From: Streptomyces violaceus
GTDB taxonomy: Bacteria > Actinomycetota > Actinomycetes > Streptomycetales > Streptomycetaceae
NCBI GenBank assembly: GCA_000715635.1
Contig: KL569201.1
Coordinates: forward strand, 7,608-13,619
Direction of reading: 5' to 3'
Length of the DNA: 6,012 nt
Part shown: piece by piece, positions 1-4,731 of the stretch
How the letters are laid out: every line of letters begins with the position of its first letter
Numbering within the stretch: position 1 is the first letter of the stretch
The notes under the pieces: generated by a model
The model's database searches: none
Told to the model about the DNA's origin: nothing
Seen by the model: only the letters and a program-made list of their open reading frames with translations
Program-made: the position numbers and the translations under genes

Positions 1-326
1 TTGTACCGCGAGGTGACGCGGGTCAGTTCGCCCCGCGTCCTCGACAGCAGGTCGCCGAGACTCAGTCCGAGGGCGTGGGCGGCGGCGGCGAGGACCTCCG
101 AGGAGGCCTCCTTGCGGCCGCGCTCGACCTCCGACAGATACGGCATGGAGATCCGTGCCTGGTCGGCGACGTCCTTCAACGTGCGCTCCTGCGCGAGGCG
201 TTCACGGCGCAGGACGTCACCGACCAGGTCGCGCCACAGCGGCTCCTTCACGGCGGGGGCCGGGGGGCGCGCACCTTGCGGGCGCAGCGGGATGACGCGG
301 GCTTCGTTCGGCACGTGGTTGCTCAC
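1..326 (-). CDS. ClgR/PopR-type XRE-family transcriptional regulator (3' end beyond window)
   Basis: DNA-binding regulator with a helix-turn-helix of the lambda-Cro/XRE type. 108 codons are visible and the frame runs off the left edge without a stop. After a basic, proline-rich leader (about residues 1-28) comes WRDLVGDVLRRERL, then the recognition region with ISMPYLSEVERGRKEASSE (about residues 60-78) and ALGLSLGDLL. The SEVERG-KEASSE signature is characteristic of actinobacterial ClgR and PopR, which activate clp and lon protease genes and are themselves degraded by ClpP. Start: GTG at 326 gives the longest frame. GTG at 314 is an alternative, because a perfect AGGTGA Shine-Dalgarno lies 8 nt before it. 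The gene is divergent from the sigma factor gene. Next to a SigB-family gene it may be popR, with clpP3-clpP4 nearby off-window, but this rests on remembered synteny. Family assignment is firm; PopR rather than ClgR is uncertain, and the diagnostic C-terminal degron is not visible. Confidence 0.85.
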   Translation of the reverse strand, partial: MSNHVPNEARVIPLRPQGARPPAPAVKEPLWRDLVGDVLRRERLAQERTLKDVADQARISMPYLSEVERGRKEASSEVLAAAAHALGLSLGDLLSRTRGELTRVTSRY

Positions 327-367
327 CTGTCCAGGTTAGGAGCGTCGGCCGCCAGGGGAAGGGGTCG

Positions 368-399
368 GCGTTCCGCCCTGGGTGGAATCAGCGGAACGC
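368..399. promoter_or_regulatory. Inverted repeat with nested 7-3-7 palindrome, candidate PopR/ClgR-type operator
   Basis: Perfect 9-bp arms GCGTTCCGC (368-376) and GCGGAACGC (391-399) are separated by 14 nt. Nested inside, TTCCGCC (371-377), CTG, GGTGGAA (381-387) form a 7-3-7 palindrome with one G-T pair. From memory, the PopR operator reported at clpP3 is TTCTGCC-N3-GGCAGAA; the nested element has the same geometry and 11 of 14 matching bases. It is centred about 53 nt upstream of the regulator's GTG, a position suited to autoregulation. The dyad is seen directly; its link to PopR is inference. Confidence 0.45.
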
Positions 400-451
400 G
401 AAGGCCGGGCCACGGCGTTGGGAACTCTTGCTCTCCGTCGGCCGTATGGGT

Positions 452-480
452 GAGCATGGGCAGGCTGGAATGCCATGCTC
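452..480. repeat. 8-bp inverted repeat in the regulator/sigma intergenic region
   Basis: Perfect arms GAGCATGG (452-459) and CCATGCTC (473-480) are separated by 13 nt, so arm centres lie 21 nt apart, about two helical turns. With one inserted base the match extends further (GGTG before the first arm, CACC after the second). It lies some 30 nt upstream of the sigma-gene promoter -35 element. It could be a dimer-binding operator for an unknown regulator; no known motif was recognised. Confidence 0.35.
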
Positions 481-510
481 CACCGATTTCCCGCCGCACG
501 GCATTCGGGG

Positions 511-535
511 GCATGTGTTCCGCCCACCTGGGTAC
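511..535 (+). promoter_or_regulatory. SigB-type promoter of the sigma factor gene
   Basis: GCAT at 511-514 and GGGTAC at 530-535 are separated by 15 nt. This fits the consensus I recall for S. coelicolor SigB-dependent promoters, GNNT-N14-16-GGGTAC/T. Transcription would start near 542, giving a leader of about 48 nt before the ATG at 590. It implies control by this sigma factor itself or by a related SigB-family factor. Confidence 0.6.
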
Positions 536-589
536 CCGCAACCCGGAAGGACCTAGGCAGATGTGGCCGTGACTTCGTGGGGAGAGGTA

Positions 590-1474
590 ATGGAGACCGC
601 CGTGATCCGGTCGAAGGCAGAAGTCGCCGGGGAGAACGCCGAGGCCGGAACAGGTGACGGAGCACTGCCGGTCGTGGACCCGCGGTACGTGGCCCCGCGG
701 GACGCCAGGGCGCTGTCCCGCCAGTTCTTCCAGCGACTGACGGAACTCGAAGAAGGCACGCACGAGTACCAGTACGCACGCAACACACTGATCGAGATGA
801 ACATGTCGCTCGTGCGGTTCGCGGCCGGCCGGTTCCGGGGCCGCGGCGACGACATGGAGGACATCGTCCAGACCGGCATGATCGGCCTGATCAAGGCCAT
901 CGACCGGTTCGAGCTGTCGCGCGAGGTCGAGTTCACCTCCTTCGCGCTGCCGTACATCGTCGGTGAGATCAAGCGGTTCTTCCGGGACACGACGTGGGCG
1001 GTGCACGTGCCGCGGCGGCTGCAGGAGCTGCGCGTGGAGCTGGCCAAGGCCCGCGAGGAACTCGCCAGCCGGCTGGACCGCGAGCCGACCGTCGCCGAGC
1101 TGGCCACGCTGATGAACATCTCCGAGAACGAGGTCGTCGAGGGGCAGATCGCCGCGAACGGGTACAACTCGTCGTCGCTGGACGCCGCGCTCACCGGCGA
1201 CGGGCCGGAGGGCGGCGAGGCGGTCCTGGCCGACTTCATCGGCGTCGAGGAGGACGGGCTGCGGCTCGTCGAGGACTTCCACTCGCTCGCCCCGCTCATG
1301 GCGGAGCTCAGCGAGCGCGACCGGCAGATCATCCACATGCGGTTCGTGGAGGAGGCCACCCAGGCGGAGATCGGCGAGGAGCTCGGCTGCTCGCAGATGC
1401 ACGTCTCGCGTCTGATCAAGCGGATCATCACCCGGCTACGCGAGGGCATGCTGGGCGAGCTCGGCTGCGCCTGA
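590..1474 (+). CDS. SigB/SigF/SigG-family RNA polymerase sigma factor
   Basis: Alternative sigma factor of the stress/sporulation group-3 class that directs core RNA polymerase to GNNT/GGGTA-type promoters. Of 294 residues, about 1-55 are a variable leader. Region 2 spans about 66-138, with NMSLVRFAAGRF, the core-binding stretch MEDIVQTGMIGLIKAIDRFE and the -10 recognition part FTSFALPYIVGEIKRFFRD. Region 3 is about 139-225 (VPRRLQELR, EPTVAELATLMNISENEV). Region 4 is about 240-287, with helix-turn-helix TQAEIGEELGCSQMHVSRLIKR. The length suits the family. The ATG at 590 has GGAG at 581-584, 5 nt away; an in-frame GTG at 563 is less likely because only weak ribosome-binding sequence precedes it. 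A SigB-type promoter lies upstream and a hairpin terminator downstream; a probable anti-sigma gene is convergent. Proximity to a PopR-like regulator makes S. coelicolor SigL (activated by SigB) the best guess for orthology, which would need a tree. Confidence 0.95.
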   Translation: METAVIRSKAEVAGENAEAGTGDGALPVVDPRYVAPRDARALSRQFFQRLTELEEGTHEYQYARNTLIEMNMSLVRFAAGRFRGRGDDMEDIVQTGMIGLIKAIDRFELSREVEFTSFALPYIVGEIKRFFRDTTWAVHVPRRLQELRVELAKAREELASRLDREPTVAELATLMNISENEVVEGQIAANGYNSSSLDAALTGDGPEGGEAVLADFIGVEEDGLRLVEDFHSLAPLMAELSERDRQIIHMRFVEEATQAEIGEELGCSQMHVSRLIKRIITRLREGMLGELGCA

Positions 1475-1509
1475 CACAGAAGGCGGGCTGGCCGGGCATA
1501 CGGCGACCA

Positions 1510-1548
1510 GCGGGTGCTGTCCTCCATGCGGGAGGGGACGGCACCCGC
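1510..1548. terminator. Hairpin terminator between convergent sigma and anti-sigma genes
   Basis: Arms 1510-1524 and 1534-1548 pair over 15 bp, with two G-U wobbles and no bulge, around a 9-nt loop. The outer 8 bp are GCGGGTGC/GCACCCGC. A second, outer pairing of TGGCCGG (1489-1495) with CCGGCCA (1557-1563) could extend the structure. There is no U-tract, as is usual for Streptomyces terminators. It begins 36 nt after the sigma stop and ends 94 nt before the anti-sigma stop, so it can serve both strands. The rest of the 167-nt gap holds only a short GCGCGC hairpin (1590-1607). Confidence 0.7.
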
Positions 1549-1641
1549 GACTGTGTCCGGCCACCCGGGACTGGGGGTCGGCTTCCATGGCGCGCACGAT
1601 GGCGCGCGAGCGCCCTCGTGGAGACGCCTCACCCGGACGGC

Positions 1642-2106
1642 TCAGCCCCCGGTCGCACCTGCGAGCGGCAGCAGGGCGCGCACCCGCTTGCCCACCGGCA
1701 CCCGCTCCACGCTGACCTGCTCCGCGAGCGCGTGGACGATCTCCAGGCCGTGCCGGCCGACGCGCTCCGGGTTGCGCGGGAAGATACGGGGCAGGGCGGA
1801 GCTGCTGTCGTAGACCGACACGGTCACGGCGGTGTCCGTGCCCACGAGCTCCAGGATGTACGGCCCGTTGCTGTGCCGGTCGGCGTTGGTGACCAGCTCA
1901 CTGACCACGAGCTGCACCGCGCCGTCGGCCCGGTCGTCGATGCTCGCGCACCACTCGGTCCTGAGCTGGTCGAGGAAGAGCGCGGCGAAGGACCGCGCCT
2001 CGGCGATGCATCCCTGCTCGCCTGTGTAGTGTGCCGCCCGCCTCAGCGGTTCCACGGGCACGTCGAAACCAGTCGGTATCACTGCCCCGTCCAGGTGGTC
2101 GATCAT
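1642..2106 (-). CDS. RsbW-like anti-sigma factor / ATP-binding serine kinase
   Basis: A 154-residue GHKL-type ATPase (HATPase_c_2), the fold of the anti-sigma kinases RsbW and SpoIIAB. Such proteins bind and silence a SigB/F-type sigma and phosphorylate an anti-anti-sigma partner. Residues 67-79 (VVSELVTNADRHS) are the N box with the catalytic Glu70 and Mg-binding Asn74. Asp100 in VYDSSS is the G1 position, and Gly117-Gly120 in VGRHGLEIV form the G2 box. The C-terminus (GKRVRALLPL) is the usual last strand. Start: ATG at 2106 has AGAAAG 6 nt upstream; the frame could reach 2238 but that would cover the promoter. The gene is convergent with the sigma gene rather than co-transcribed as in classical rsbV-rsbW-sigB operons, and no anti-anti-sigma (STAS) gene is visible. 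The adjacent sigma is the natural target by inference; many Streptomyces proteins of this fold have unknown partners. Confidence 0.85.
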   Translation of the reverse strand: MIDHLDGAVIPTGFDVPVEPLRRAAHYTGEQGCIAEARSFAALFLDQLRTEWCASIDDRADGAVQLVVSELVTNADRHSNGPYILELVGTDTAVTVSVYDSSSALPRIFPRNPERVGRHGLEIVHALAEQVSVERVPVGKRVRALLPLAGATGG

Positions 2107-2158
2107 TCGTTTCTTTCTGGGAGAAGCCGGACTGGCCGGACGCTCTGCACCAGTGCTC

Positions 2159-2183
2159 GTACCCCGAGCCGGGCTTCGCAGTC
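2159..2183 (-). promoter_or_regulatory. SigB-type promoter of the anti-sigma gene
   Basis: Read on the minus strand, GACT (2183-2180) and GGGTAC (2164-2159) are separated by exactly 15 nt, the same spacing and same -10 as the sigma gene promoter. Transcription would start near 2152, about 46 nt before the ATG at 2106. This suggests that the anti-sigma is induced by the sigma class it restrains, a negative feedback loop. Confidence 0.6.
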
Positions 2184-2190
2184 CTGACAC

Positions 2191-2217
2191 GTTTCGCCCG
2201 TCCCGTGCCCTGGGCAT
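2191..2217 (+). promoter_or_regulatory. Weak SigB/F-like promoter candidate for the PRC-barrel operon
   Basis: GTTTCG (2191-2196), 15 nt, GGGCAT (2212-2217) resembles the general GTTT/GGGTAT pattern with one mismatch in the -10. Transcription would begin near 2224, about 70 nt before the first gene of the operon. The -10 is also part of a short palindrome, TGCCC-T-GGGCA (2206-2216), which may be chance in such GC-rich DNA. No better plus-strand promoter was seen between 2107 and 2294. Confidence 0.3.
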
Positions 2218-2254
2218 TGTCCCCTGCGCGCGGGGCACTCGGAGGTAATCGGGA

Positions 2255-2272
2255 CCGGCCGAGGGCGGCCGG
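2255..2272 (+). other. Leader hairpin before the membrane micropeptide gene
   Basis: CCGGCC (2255-2260) and GGCCGG (2267-2272) form a perfect 6-bp stem with a 6-nt loop in the presumed leader, 11 nt before the GGAGG ribosome-binding site at 2284-2288. It might affect translation or be a chance GC-rich dyad. Confidence 0.25.
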
Positions 2273-2294
2273 GCCGGATCGCCGGAGGTGTGCG

Positions 2295-2435
2295 GTGGCC
2301 TGGTGGATGTGGCTGGTCGTGGTGGTCGTGGCGCTCGTCGGCGTCGCCGTGGTGACGCTCGCCGTGCAGGCCGGCCGGCGGTCGGGGACGGTCATCGCGG
2401 TCCGGCGCCGGCCCGGCGGGAAGGGTGGGCGATGA
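2295..2435 (+). CDS. 46-residue single-pass membrane protein, first gene of the PRC-barrel operon
   Basis: Small protein of unknown function. A tryptophan-rich start (residues 2-6, AWWMW) runs into one hydrophobic helix of about residues 6-26 made almost wholly of Val, Ala and Leu. A basic tail of about 20 residues with five Arg and one Lys (RRSGT, VRRRPGGKGGR) follows. The positive-inside rule puts that tail in the cytoplasm. The GTG start has a perfect GGAGG at 2284-2288, 6 nt away, which is better than most starts in this window. Its TGA overlaps the ATG of the next gene (ATGA, 2432-2435), so the two are probably translationally coupled. This coupling and the ribosome-binding site are the case for a real gene; it is short enough to be missed by gene finders. 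It may anchor or recruit the PRC-barrel proteins to the membrane (inference). Confidence 0.7.
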   Translation: MAWWMWLVVVVVALVGVAVVTLAVQAGRRSGTVIAVRRRPGGKGGR

Positions 2436-3016
2436 ACCAGCTGATGGCGGCACGGAGCCTGACGACCCTCCCGGTGGTCACGCTGGGCGGCGACGCCGTC
2501 GCGCAGATCAAGGACACCGTTTTCGACGCCGCGGCCGGGCGTATCACCGGGTTCACGCTCAGCGGCCGGGGTCTGCTGTCGGGTCCGCTGAAACAGAGCC
2601 TGCCCTGGCCGGCGGTGCACGCGCTGGGCCCGCACGCGGTCATGATCGTCGACGCCGGTGCCCTGGCGGACACGCCCGTCGTGGTGGCGCGCCGTGAGGC
2701 CCAGCAGGGCCGGGTGCTGCACGCCAAGGTGCTGACGGACGAGGGCGCCGAGGTCGGCACGGTGCTCGACGTGGTCGTCGAGGGCGGTACCAGCGGCCGG
2801 GTCGTGGGATTCCGGATCGCCGCGGTCAAGTCGCTGGTCCGGGGCTCCCGGCGGCACAGGCACCGGGTGTACGTACCGCGCGGCGACACGCTCGCGGTCT
2901 CCGGCCGCGCCCTGGTCATCCCGGCGGACGCCACCCGCTACGTCGCCGACGACCTGCCGGCCTTCGTCGCCCGGGTCAGCGCCTTCCACGAGGGGCACGA
3001 GGGGACGCCGTCATGA
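2432..3016 (+). CDS. PRC-barrel domain protein with two barrels
   Basis: Soluble protein of 194 residues with two PRC-barrel-like units, the small beta-barrel fold found in RimM, photosynthetic reaction centre subunit H and many uncharacterised bacterial proteins. Unit one (about residues 9-75) begins LTTLPVVTLGG and contains DTVFDAAAGRITGFTL and WPAVHALGPHAVMIV. Unit two (about 93-172) has VLTDEGAEVGTVLDVVVEG, a basic loop (VRGSRRHRHR) and VYVPRGDTLAV. No signal peptide or membrane helix is seen. ATG at 2432 overlaps the stop of the micropeptide; GGGAAGGG at 2418-2425 supplies a ribosome-binding site 6 nt away. The frame is open back to 2289, but that extension only reads the micropeptide gene out of frame. 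Its stop overlaps the start of a paralogous gene (ATGA, 3013-3016). Family PRC-barrels often bind partner proteins or RNA; no specific role can be read here. Confidence 0.85.
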   Translation: MNQLMAARSLTTLPVVTLGGDAVAQIKDTVFDAAAGRITGFTLSGRGLLSGPLKQSLPWPAVHALGPHAVMIVDAGALADTPVVVARREAQQGRVLHAKVLTDEGAEVGTVLDVVVEGGTSGRVVGFRIAAVKSLVRGSRRHRHRVYVPRGDTLAVSGRALVIPADATRYVADDLPAFVARVSAFHEGHEGTPS

Positions 3017-3429
3017 TGCTGTTCTCGCAGGCGCGGGGCCTGCCGGTGCTGACCCTGACCGAGGCGGAGGAGCTCGGCGTCCTGAGGTCGCTGACGGTCG
3101 ACGCCACGGCCGGTGTGGTCACCCATGTCCGGGTGCGGGGCCGGCACTCCCGCAAGGAGAGCGTGCTGGCCTGGGGCGCCCTGCACGCCCTCGGACCGGA
3201 CGCCGTGCTGGTCCGCTCCGCGACCGCCCCGGCCGAGGTGCCGCCGCACCACGAGCTGCCGGGCCTCAGGATCCTCACCGAGACGGGCGACTGGCTCGGC
3301 ACGGTCCAGGACGTCGCGTTCGAGCCGGACACCGGCCGCATCGAGGCGGTCGTCACCGCCCAGGGCGATGTGCCGGCCGATCGGCTGCTCGGGCTCGGGG
3401 ACTACGCCCTGGTGGTCCGCGCCGGGTGA
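3013..3429 (+). CDS. Second, shorter PRC-barrel domain protein
   Basis: 138-residue paralogue of the preceding protein, also with two barrel units. Unit one (about residues 8-70) has LPVLTLTEAEELGVLRSLTVDATAG and AWGALHALGPDAVLV; the HALGP-AV block is shared with the upstream protein and points to tandem duplication. Unit two (about 80-138) has LRILTETGDWLGTVQDVAFEPDTGRIEAVV and ends VPADRLLGLGDYALVVRAG, a typical PRC-barrel close. The long basic loop of the upstream protein is absent. The start is in ATGATG at 3013, so either Met codon may be used. AGGGGA at 2999-3004 is about 8 nt upstream and lies inside the previous gene, and the 4-nt overlap suggests coupled translation. The gene ends 1 nt before the stop codon of the convergent DUF6777-like gene. 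Function unknown; probably forms a complex with its paralogue. Confidence 0.85.
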   Translation: MMLFSQARGLPVLTLTEAEELGVLRSLTVDATAGVVTHVRVRGRHSRKESVLAWGALHALGPDAVLVRSATAPAEVPPHHELPGLRILTETGDWLGTVQDVAFEPDTGRIEAVVTAQGDVPADRLLGLGDYALVVRAG

Positions 3430-3445
3430 CTCAGGAAGCCGGCGC
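3419..3445. terminator. Hairpin bracketing two facing stop codons
   Basis: GCGCCGG (3419-3425) and CCGGCGC (3439-3445) are a perfect 7-bp inverted repeat with a 13-nt loop. The loop contains both the TGA of the second PRC-barrel gene (3427-3429) and the reverse TCA of the DUF6777-like gene (3431-3433). With 1 nt between the genes, this is the only compact dyad I found at their junction, and it could work on both strands. There is no U-tract. The function is inferred from placement. Confidence 0.45.
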
Positions 3446-4552
3446 CTGGTCCGTAGTGTCACCCCCGGTCTCGCCCCCGGTGTCCTCGCCGGTGTCGTTC
3501 CCGGGCGGGGGCGGCGATTCGCCCGTCGACGGTTCCGAAGACGGCTCCGTGGCCGTCGGTTCGCTCGTGGTCGGCTGCGACGAGGGCGAGCCGGTCGGCG
3601 TGGTGACGGTCACCGACGGGGTGGGCTTGTCCGGTGGAGCGGTCCTGCGGTCGTTCTTGCCCGTATCGCCTTTGTCGCGCTTGAACCACTCGCCGTCGGG
3701 CTCGCACATGACGAAGACGTCGACCGGCTCCTGAGCGGGCCTGACCGTGACGACGTCCGACGCCTTGTACCCCGCCCACTTGTCTCCGGTCGTCTTCCCC
3801 TGCTGGGAGGCCGGCGGGCTCAGCGGGTTGCCGCACGCGCAGCGCACCCGGGGGACGCCTCGCTCGTCGACGAGCACGGCCGTGCCGGCCTGGAGGACGG
3901 CCTGGTACTGCGTGGGGCGGCCGTTCTTGTAGCCGTGGTTGGTGACCCAGGTGTCCATACGCAGCTGCACGGGGGTGAGCGAGCGCAGATAGGCCGGGAC
4001 CTCGGACGGGTCGATGCGCTGGACCGACGCGAACGCGCGCTGCTTGTCCGGGGCCTCCTCGAGGTACGTGATCTGCTTCTCCACGTCGCAGCTGGCGACG
4101 TTGCGGGTGCCGCCGTACAGGCCGGGCGCCCCGCCCCGAACAGCCCGGACAGCGTTCTGCGACGCCGATCCGGCGGGCGTCGGCCTGACCGATGGGGCGG
4201 AACTCTCCTTGGCCGTCGAGCCGGTGAACGGGTCCGGGCCGGTGTCGGCCGCGGGCTGCAGCAAGACCTCGCCGTCGGAGGTTCTGGTACCGCCGTCGGA
4301 CGCGCCGGTGCCGCCGTCGGGGCGGGTGAACACCACGGCCAGGACCACGGCGGCCACGACCGCGCCGGCGATCAGCGCGACACGGGGTGCGGAGCCCCAC
4401 CACGGGCGGCGGGGCTCCGGCGGCTCACCGCCACCCCCGCTGGGAGGTTCGGAGGGCGGGCCGCCGCCTCCCGAGGGCGGCTGGGAGGGGCCCGACAGCG
4501 GGCCCGAGGGAGGCCCTGTGGGGCGACCGGACGACGGCGGTTCGACGCTCAC
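3431..4552 (-). CDS. DUF6777-like membrane-anchored protein with Pro/Gly- and Thr/Ser-rich tails
   Basis: Actinobacterial protein of unknown function, 373 residues. The N-terminus (about residues 1-50) is cytoplasmic-type low-complexity Pro/Gly/Ser sequence with PPSGGGG twice. A single hydrophobic helix follows at about 58-75 after basic residues, then a core of about 93-295 that should be extracellular. The core holds VLLQPAADTGPDPFT, GLYGGTRNVASCD, VPAYLRSLTPVQLR, DTWVTNHGYKNGRPT, LQAGTAVLVDERGVPRVRC and CACGNPLSPP, a pattern I recognise from DUF6777. Four cysteines (about 155, 238, 240, 283) could form disulphides. The last 78 residues are Thr/Ser/Pro/Glu/Gly-rich, like a cell-wall-spanning linker. 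Start: GTG at 4552 with GGGAAG 8 nt upstream and the family-like opening SVEPPSSGRPTGPPSG; the frame extends to 4594 but lacks support there. Convergent with the PRC-barrel operon and divergent from the streptophobe-like gene. Confidence 0.85.
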   Translation of the reverse strand: MSVEPPSSGRPTGPPSGPLSGPSQPPSGGGGPPSEPPSGGGGEPPEPRRPWWGSAPRVALIAGAVVAAVVLAVVFTRPDGGTGASDGGTRTSDGEVLLQPAADTGPDPFTGSTAKESSAPSVRPTPAGSASQNAVRAVRGGAPGLYGGTRNVASCDVEKQITYLEEAPDKQRAFASVQRIDPSEVPAYLRSLTPVQLRMDTWVTNHGYKNGRPTQYQAVLQAGTAVLVDERGVPRVRCACGNPLSPPASQQGKTTGDKWAGYKASDVVTVRPAQEPVDVFVMCEPDGEWFKRDKGDTGKNDRRTAPPDKPTPSVTVTTPTGSPSSQPTTSEPTATEPSSEPSTGESPPPPGNDTGEDTGGETGGDTTDQAPAS

Positions 4553-4602
4553 GAGCTCTTCTTCCCACGTGGGTTCTGTACGGCCTTCGCACACCCGAGG
4601 CG

Positions 4603-4642
4603 ATCAGTCCTGATATATACGGCTTCTTCCACCAGGAGTTCA
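4603..4642 (-). promoter_or_regulatory. Candidate promoter and dyad upstream of the DUF6777-like gene
   Basis: An AT-rich island in otherwise GC-rich DNA. On the minus strand TGAACT (4642-4637), 17 nt, TATATA (4619-4614) is a weak housekeeping-type promoter. Just downstream and touching the -10 is ATCAG-TC-CTGAT (4603-4614 on plus), a 5-bp dyad that could be an operator. A perfect palindrome CCCACGTGGG (4564-4573) overlaps the likely ribosome-binding site. Promoter hexamers match poorly, so confidence is low; the AT island itself is clear. Confidence 0.3.
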
Positions 4643-4719
4643 TTGTGTGCCCCGGTCCCGTCCGGCACGCAAGCCGACGCGGACGGACCTCCCGAGGGGC
4701 GCCCGCCGTGGGCGCTGCT

Positions 4720-4725
4720 TAGCGT
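4720..4725 (+). promoter_or_regulatory. Possible -10 element for a leaderless streptophobe-like mRNA
   Basis: TAGCGT ends 6 nt before the GTG at 4732, and no Shine-Dalgarno sequence precedes that start. It matches TAGRRT in four of six positions, and no convincing -35 hexamer lies 16-18 nt upstream. Leaderless transcripts are common in actinomycetes, which makes this worth noting but not firm. Confidence 0.25.
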
Positions 4726-4731
4726 GGCAGC

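Noticed and set aside
532..537. Minus-strand GGGTAC (GGGTACCC is palindromic) as a promoter for the ClgR/PopR-like gene
   Set aside because: No GNNT element at a 14-16 nt spacing on the minus strand.
563..589. Upstream in-frame GTG for the sigma factor
   Set aside because: It adds nine residues without family resemblance and has a poorer ribosome-binding site than the ATG at 590.
606..622. Second PopR-like site with GGCAGAA at 616-622
   Set aside because: Its left half matches only 4 of 7, it is not palindromic, and it lies in sigma coding sequence; likely chance.
1160..1165. GGGTAC within the sigma gene
   Set aside because: No GNNT lies 14-16 nt upstream, and it is inside coding sequence.
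1590..1607. GCGCGC/GCGCGC hairpin between sigma and anti-sigma genes
   Set aside because: Short and self-complementary in GC-rich DNA; the stronger stem at 1510-1548 explains termination.
2107..2238. N-terminal extension of the anti-sigma gene to 2238
   Set aside because: The extension is Arg/Ala/Pro-rich with no family match, and would place the SigB-type promoter inside the gene. AGAAAG before the ATG at 2106 fits better.
2289..2431. Longer PRC-barrel protein starting at GTG 2289
   Set aside because: The added residues are Arg/Gly-rich out-of-frame reading of the micropeptide gene; the ATG at 2432 has its own ribosome-binding site.
3768..3773. Minus-strand GGGTAC inside the DUF6777-like gene
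   Set aside because: No -35 at the required spacing, and no downstream gene that would need it.
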